Assembly: GCA_000787465.1 (NCBI GenBank)
Contig: JSYX01000316.1
Location: forward strand, 1 to 38,649
Reading direction: 5' to 3'
DNA length: 38,649 nucleotides
Source of the DNA: Thermomucor indicae-seudaticae
Taxonomy: Eukaryota; Mucoromycota; Mucoromycetes; Mucorales; Lichtheimiaceae
A program made the translations under genes and the position numbers. Below are positions 33,753-38,649 of this stretch, piece by piece. The stretch's first letter is position 1; every line of letters starts with the position of its first letter. The notes beneath the pieces are model-generated. The model was not told the DNA's origin, did no database searches, and saw only the letters and a list, made by a program, of their open reading frames with translations.

Positions 33753-35238
33753 ATGATCGACTTTAACAAGCTTTCTGAAGAACAAAAACAGCGTTGGGTT
33801 GCTGAACTACAGCGTCAGCAAGAATTCTACGAGACTTTTGCCCGGGATGCTGGTGTTTCCGTGACGGATCTCAAGATCCAATGTAACATGACCAATGGTG
33901 TGAAAGTCATGGGCCCGCCTAGAGCACCTAGCGCGTGGAACCTTCATTTCCACGAAAAGTATGATAAAACTGACTGTGAGTTCTAATAAGGAGCTCGTTG
34001 ATCTATGGTGTTTAATCTCTGCTTTATAGTCCCTGAGGTCGCAGCGCTTGCAGAGAAGAACAGAATCATGAAGGCCAATACGACATGTCAAGAATGACAA
34101 GTCTTGCAGCTGCTGTGAACAACTCCAACTTCGTTGTGCCGGCAGACGACCCTAAAACAGTAATGAAGCAGGTTGTAAAAACGAAGAGTTATGTGTCCAA
34201 GTCCTTCCTGCGGCTTAAGGAAGACTTCGGTGTCCATAGCTTGGCACTGATGTACAAGCCTGGTCCAGACGGAAAGCCTGACGTTTGGACGGTTTCGGGA
34301 ACGCAAGGTACAAGTATTCATTTATGCAGCGTCTATGCGGCATGTTAAAGCGTGTTTACAGGTCCCCTCTACGAGTTCATGAACACTGTGGAAGGCAAGG
34401 AGTTCGCCCAGAACTTCTGCATGTTCATTGATGAAGGAAGAGTATTATCTACTGGTACGCAATATTTCAGAAAAAGGTGAGTGCAATGCACTGACGCGTG
34501 TTTTTATTGGATGCAACAGCTAGCACCGGTAATGCGGTCGTTGCTGAGAGTAGCAACAGCGCTCCTGCCACCGGGGATAACGCAGGTTCTTGCAGAAAAA
34601 GGAATCATAATGAGACACGCGATGAGTTGTCAGAAGCGATAAGGGAGCTCTATTGTAAGTTCTCTTTTCAGGAGAGAGTCATTGGTGCGAGACATAACTG
34701 GTTTATGCAGTGCGTGCTGCTGGGATACAAGATACTCAGCAAGCAGTTAAGATCAAGATTCCGTGGAAGGATGTTGTCTTGGAGAACCCCAAAAAGAAGG
34801 TTCAGATAACAGAAGGGCGCCTTATTCTGATGACAATGCGCGCACCTTCTTGATCAACCACGTCGTACCGATTTTCAAGGCCTTCGTTAATCAAACCGAG
34901 TTGCTGACTTACAATTGGTGCGAAGTACAGCTTAAGCAGCAAACGCGGGTGATGGTTGCCTACAGATCGGATCCCGTGCAGCTGCGATTTGTCGATGGCC
35001 TCGATTACGATGAGAACAACAACGGAAGGCTGATGTTCGAAGTATCTGGCGAAGCAAACGTAGATTACGATCAGTATACTGCAGACGACACTCTGAAAGT
35101 GATGCACAGCATGAGGTGCTCACCGATTACCTGGATACAAGACTGGCTTTCAATTTTCTGCAAACCATTTTGTCCACTTTGTTACTTTTTCATTTGGATC
35201 ACTTTGATCTTTTTGAGTTTGCCAAATTTGGTACATGA
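33753..35238 (+). pseudogene. HMG-box-like gene disrupted by several frameshifts
   Basis: The first exon (33753-33975) encodes a helical, Gln-rich start, then MGPPRAPSAWNLHFHEKYDK, which resembles the start of an HMG box. A normal intron leads to FPEVAALAEKNRIMKANTTC at 34030, but this frame stops at 34095. The neighbouring frame carries on with MTSLAAAVNNSNFVVPADDP through properly spliced exons (introns 34308-34361, 34455-34519, 34655-34710) to IKIPWKDVVLENPKK. At the A5 run 34791-34795 the plausible coding frame changes again (RTFLINHVVPIFKAFVNQTE and VMVAYRSDPVQLRFVDGLDY). It changes once more near 35110, to EVLTDYLDTRLAFNFLQTIL, which ends at 35238. Intact introns with at least three frame breaks suggest a recently inactivated gene or assembly errors. 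The family is not recognised beyond the HMG-like segment. Confidence 0.55.
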
Positions 35239-36100
35239 CGCTGTGCACAACGGCTGTTACCCCGCTTACGCAAGCTTCCCACACGGGAAATGCCCGTCTA
35301 CATGACAAAATCCCCTATTGCCCGCCGTGCTTTTTACATGATGACAGACAGTGACATCGGGTTTAAGGGAAATAGCAACTGTCATTTTTATTTTCCGTGT
35401 ATGTGGGAATCGCTAGGAAAAGGATCCATAGACAAAACATATATAAAGAGCTTTATTGAAATAAAGAAAAATTGAACGAAGTCTCACCGACACATTCGTC
35501 CCTTCTTATTTTGTGTGTCCTTATATTTCAGCCATGTGCATCTTCGTACAGAAATTGCATCACTCTCCGGAAAAAGGAAAACAAGGGAAGAAAAGCGGAA
35601 GCTTGCTTCGCTGTTGCTCTGCGACGATTTCTTGGCGGCAAGCGACTTGGAGACATGTGACTTACCTAGTATGAAAACGCGACTTGGCGTTTCCGAGGAA
35701 CCGACTTAAAATTTTTGACAATACGACTTATATTATGGAAAAAACGCGACTTGGAGCAAGTGTAACATGCGACTTTCAATTTTTTGGGATGCGACTAAAA
35801 ATTCCGGAAAAAGTTTATACTAAAAAGAAAGTCTATAACTTGAAAGAATAATACGAAGGACGAACGGTCAGCGTTGCGTAAAGAAATGTCAATAGTCAAA
35901 GGAAGAATGAAAAGAGATAAAACACATGTAAGAAGGTGTATAGGTGCAGAGCTTGTCAAAGTATAAGGCAGTGAGAGAGTGCATTTGCGAGTGAGTAGGA
36001 CGCAGGTATCGGTTTATTTACAGTGACTGGATACAACAGAAGTGGTAGCGTTCACCACAAGGATCTATGGAATGTGCAGGTACGCCCGGGTGGCAAATAC
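35239..36100. other. Gene-poor accessory stretch
   Basis: No supported gene. It contains the phased GCGACTT repeat array and AT-rich flanks. Short ORFs (for example 35290-35475) look random. Confidence 0.5.
35621..35800. repeat. Degenerate direct-repeat array with 22-23 bp spacing
   Basis: A GCGACTT core recurs at 35621 (GCGACGA), 35642, 35657 (GTGACTT), 35679, 35701 (CCGACTT), 35723 (ACGACTT), 35746, 35769 and 35791 (GCGACTA). The spacings are 21, 15, 22, 22, 22, 23, 23 and 22 bp. GG follows the core at 35642, 35679 and 35746; the sequence between cores is otherwise A/T-rich and poorly conserved. Conservation limited to one short core at about two helical turns suggests a protein-binding array or the subterminal repeats of a DNA transposon rather than a simple minisatellite. 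Confidence 0.7.
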
Positions 36101-36757
36101 TTACGAAGAGGAGGAAGAAAAGGAGGAGGAGGCGTTCGTGGCAGCCCAAAGGGCGCGTAGATCAAAGTGGGCGCGAGCGAATTGAGAGCATTTGCATGAA
36201 ACATCCCAATCGATGTGCTTCAAAAACTTCTTTCAAGTTCATGCCTGTTTTCCATTGAGAATAATGAGTCAAAGGTTCGGAAAGGTCGACTGGGAAAAAT
36301 AGTAGTCGACTTACATGAACTCTAATCTTATATCAAGGAAGATCTGCATGAAGTGCGAGTTATAAATGGCACAATCGTCCCAGGCTTTGACCGCTGTGAG
36401 CAGAACAGCCAGGATGATCAACCTCCAGTTGCCGTCGAAAAGATTTTGGTTAGACTTTTCGCACATTCGATCGACGTATATGAAGGTGATAACGGCATGC
36501 TCGGCCGTGAGCTGCAAAAAGAAAAGAAGACGTGAGTTTGCATAACAGAGCGAAAAAGAGAGACAACTACATGGATACGCTTACGTTTCCACAGTCGAAG
36601 ACATATGCCAAGAGCTCGTATATGTCCTTCCAATATGTTTTAGGCAAGGTACCATAGCAATAGACCGATCCTCTGGTCTTGCTGCTATAGATCTTATCAT
36701 GACCAAATGCAGCGATTGAATGGTTGGAGCGATCATTTTGTGAAAGCCCACGCAACA
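36101..36757 (-). pseudogene. Cyclin-Y-like gene with a frameshift
   Basis: Spliced segments 36757-36585, 36511-36315 and 36244-36101 reproduce the cyclin-Y (CCNY/CCNYL) box in order: YWKDIYELLAYVFDCGN, LTAEHAVITFIYVDR, NWRLIILAVLLTAVKAWDDC, AIYNSHFMQIFLDIRLEFM, HELERSF and then HIDWDVSCKCSQFARAHFDL. The two GT-AG introns are intact. Between HELERSF and HIDWDV the frame breaks at a homopolymer (A5 on the plus strand, 36222-36226), where one more base would keep it open. The 5' part is unclear: the exon upstream of 36757 has no secure start. It is either a pseudogene or an indel error in an otherwise normal gene. Confidence 0.6.
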
Positions 36758-36837
36758 CTAAAAGGGTTCAAACGAGTCAGATCACAACCATAAAGGCAGA
36801 AAAGACAAATGACACTTACGCCTTGACAGTTGCTTCA

Positions 36838-37161
36838 AGGCTTTCGACTTGTTTCTGTTGCTCGTGGAAGCTCTGTTGCCATTTCAATGTAAAAGAGGCG
36901 TATGTCATGGAGCGGCCATACTACTGGGCGTCATCCAGATCCGGGCTATCCCTTGCAGAGGGGGGCAATACGTCCGATCGTCTTATCCTTTCCCTTGCCA
37001 ACCAGGGCCTTCCAGATGACAGCCAAGAAGGGTTCCTCTTGCTGGTCTGTTTCGCTCAGGTTGACGCCTGGTTCCTAAACAATCCGAGTAGTTATCTGGT
37101 TGATCCTGCCAGAAGTCATATGCTTGTCGTAAAGATTAAGCCATACATGTCTATTAAATAG
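36838..37161 (+). CDS. Unassigned ORF tail
   Basis: The second half of a longer plus-strand ORF has even composition (LILSLANQGLPDDSQEGFLL, VDAWFLNNPSSYLVDPARS). It overlaps nothing certain, though its upstream part lies antisense to the cyclin-Y-like locus. No family is recognised and no start is secure. It may be a fragment of a mobile or multicopy element. Confidence 0.22.
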   Translation, partial: RLSTCFCCSWKLCCHFNVKEAYVMERPYYWASSRSGLSLAEGGNTSDRLILSLANQGLPDDSQEGFLLLVCFAQVDAWFLNNPSSYLVDPARSHMLVVKIKPYMSIK

Positions 37162-38649
37162 CTACCAAAAGTCGGTGCTGTCGTTTCGCTGAAGGTTAAG
37201 AGGAATTTGCTCATGGTCGCTGTAATGGTTTGAGGAAAAGGGCGAGATCCACGTTGTCGAGCCTCGATGGGCCGGTGGAAGGTTCAGTGCGTTCCGCAAT
37301 AGAAGTAAAGTAAACAAGAGAGGAAGAAAGCAAATGGCCTGGGAATGTCTGGACCGGGGTTTATAAACGCTCAGAGATTTGCAACTTTGCTTTATTGACT
37401 AAAGATACACATATCGTACTTCTCTTACTTTTTTCCTGAATTCCTTAAAAATTATCCGAATCTACATTCTGCATGTCGACCAAACGATATCCAACCGCTT
37501 GTCAGAAAAATATCGTTATACCTGTATCGTAGAGTTAGTAGCGGCCCAGTACCGAAAACTTGTTATGCTGCTACGCTCGTTAAAAGCATTTTCGCGGTTT
37601 AAGGCAGAGTTATGGCGAAAACTTTGATCATTTACTGCTTGTAAAGTATCTAGTTGGCGAATAAGGACATAATAGGTAAAATAAAACGGTCCTTAAACTG
37701 TGCTCACTGCTATGCACTTACATTACATGAGCTTCTAATCCGATACGCAGTGGAGTAGTGAAGCACCGAGTGCTCTTATGCACTTAGGATTTGAATTTGC
37801 TATATTGATCACTTTATAGCTTAAAGTAGGTGATCCATGTAGCGAACGACGACCGTATTTTTGTCCTTAAACAGGTGCCGCAGATTTTCAAATAACTGCT
37901 CTTTTAGGGCATCAGAAAAACATAATGATAGTCATAGGCCGATACAACCTATGTATCCTCTGCCCATATAGATGGATTACCACCAAATATGCCACCCATA
38001 AGCATCTACTCGAAGGTGCAAGCGTCCAAGCTTCCACTAAAACCGAATATTACAGTGCATGCTTAAACGAAAAAGAAAAACGCAACGATCGAAAACTTGA
38101 GCTGATACCAGAGTCAATGCTTGGGACGAAGGATAGAGTAAAATGCGTGTAACAATCTATTGGATTCATTTGTTGTTGTCATAGGACTCAAAGTCATGGT
38201 CATGCTTACCGGGAAATCGTTATTTCCATTACAGTCACTTTTTGCCCGGTATCCTCAAAATACTCTTCTGCCAGTTAACAGTGGTCGACAGTGAAAAATT
38301 CTATTCTTATGTCTGATGTTTTAGAAGGTTCAATTAGTCCATTTCCGTTTGGTTCACGTCACAGGTTACAGCAGAGGCAGCTTCTTCTAGCGCTTCGTTA
38401 TTCTATGTCTTGCTATTAAAATAAGAGGATCCGATAATTTAAGGAAGGAAAAAATTCGACGGATTATAATTGCATATTCTTTTTGCTTGTGATGCGTTCC
38501 CTCTTCAACCAACTCTATGCAGTTGTTGTATCTGTACAACCTATGGTCCGTCCATACCGATCATTGGTATCACCTGTCAATGGTAATAAACTTTGATTCG
38601 TCAATCATAAACAATGAACCATGCTGTTCCTGAATTAACACCGCTATTG
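37162..38649. other. AT-rich region without a supported gene
   Basis: Short ORFs only. The most protein-like is a minus-strand frame, about 37940-37821, containing DALKEQLFENLRHLFKDKNT and VVVRYMDHLL before a TAA. A plus-strand frame at 37925-38152 has no recognisable content. No RNA gene, tandem repeat or complete mobile element is visible. Confidence 0.4.

Noticed and set aside
38461..38649. Possible transposase remnant at the right edge (FMIDESK-like frame on the minus strand)
   Set aside because: Only a few residues resemble a DDE motif, stops interrupt the frame, and no terminal repeats are visible.

Overview
The window is nuclear DNA of a filamentous fungus. Genes are compact and intron-rich: most introns are about 45-75 nt with GT-AG ends and TACTAAT/CTAA-like branch sites. 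Gene content is typical of fungi (PHO80-type cyclin, Dad2 of the DASH complex, AROM-type fusion, AVT amino-acid transporter). A CBM13 lectin fused to a CipC/DUF3759 domain, and the general protein style, point to an early-diverging Mucoromycota (Mucorales-like) fungus; that placement is inference. All multi-exon models were built by hand from splice signals, reading phase and family similarity, without transcript evidence.

Region 1 (1-8.9 kb) is dense housekeeping sequence: a possible 3' exon of an edge gene, a Pin1/Ess1 prolyl isomerase, the CBM13-DUF3759 protein, a Cof-type HAD phosphatase, DPM3, the RPC40/AC40 RNA polymerase I/III subunit, DAHP synthase, the MTQ2 (HemK2) methyltransferase and a DUF1770-like protein. 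Neighbours are usually divergent across 60-450 bp or convergent with 15-70 bp between stops.

Region 2 (8.9-19.3 kb) holds a P4-ATPase flippase, a secreted His/Thr-rich expansin-like protein, a shortened AROM-like protein and a vacuolar amino-acid transporter. The AROM-like protein has dehydroquinate synthase and type I dehydroquinase, no EPSP synthase or shikimate dehydrogenase, and an unrecognisable middle where shikimate kinase would sit. With DAHP synthase at 6-7 kb, the window encodes the first three steps of the shikimate pathway.

Region 3 (19.4-27.3 kb): DASH subunit Dad2, a single-pass membrane protein of unknown role, a weak ORF, a PHO80-like cyclin, an alpha/beta-hydrolase ending in the peroxisomal signal SRL, a ZNHIT2-like HIT zinc-finger protein, and head-to-head with it a TCAIM-like mitochondrial protein whose 3' side looks eroded.

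Region 4 (28-33.5 kb): a kinase-like protein holding only the last part of a kinase domain, VPS51 of the GARP tethering complex (11 exons, the first intron GC-AG), and a secreted Cys-containing protein of unknown family.

Region 5 (33.7-38.6 kb) looks like an accessory graveyard: an HMG-box-like gene broken by several frameshifts, a 22-23 bp phased repeat built on GCGACTT, a cyclin-Y-like gene with one frameshift in a homopolymer, and AT-rich sequence with only coding scraps.
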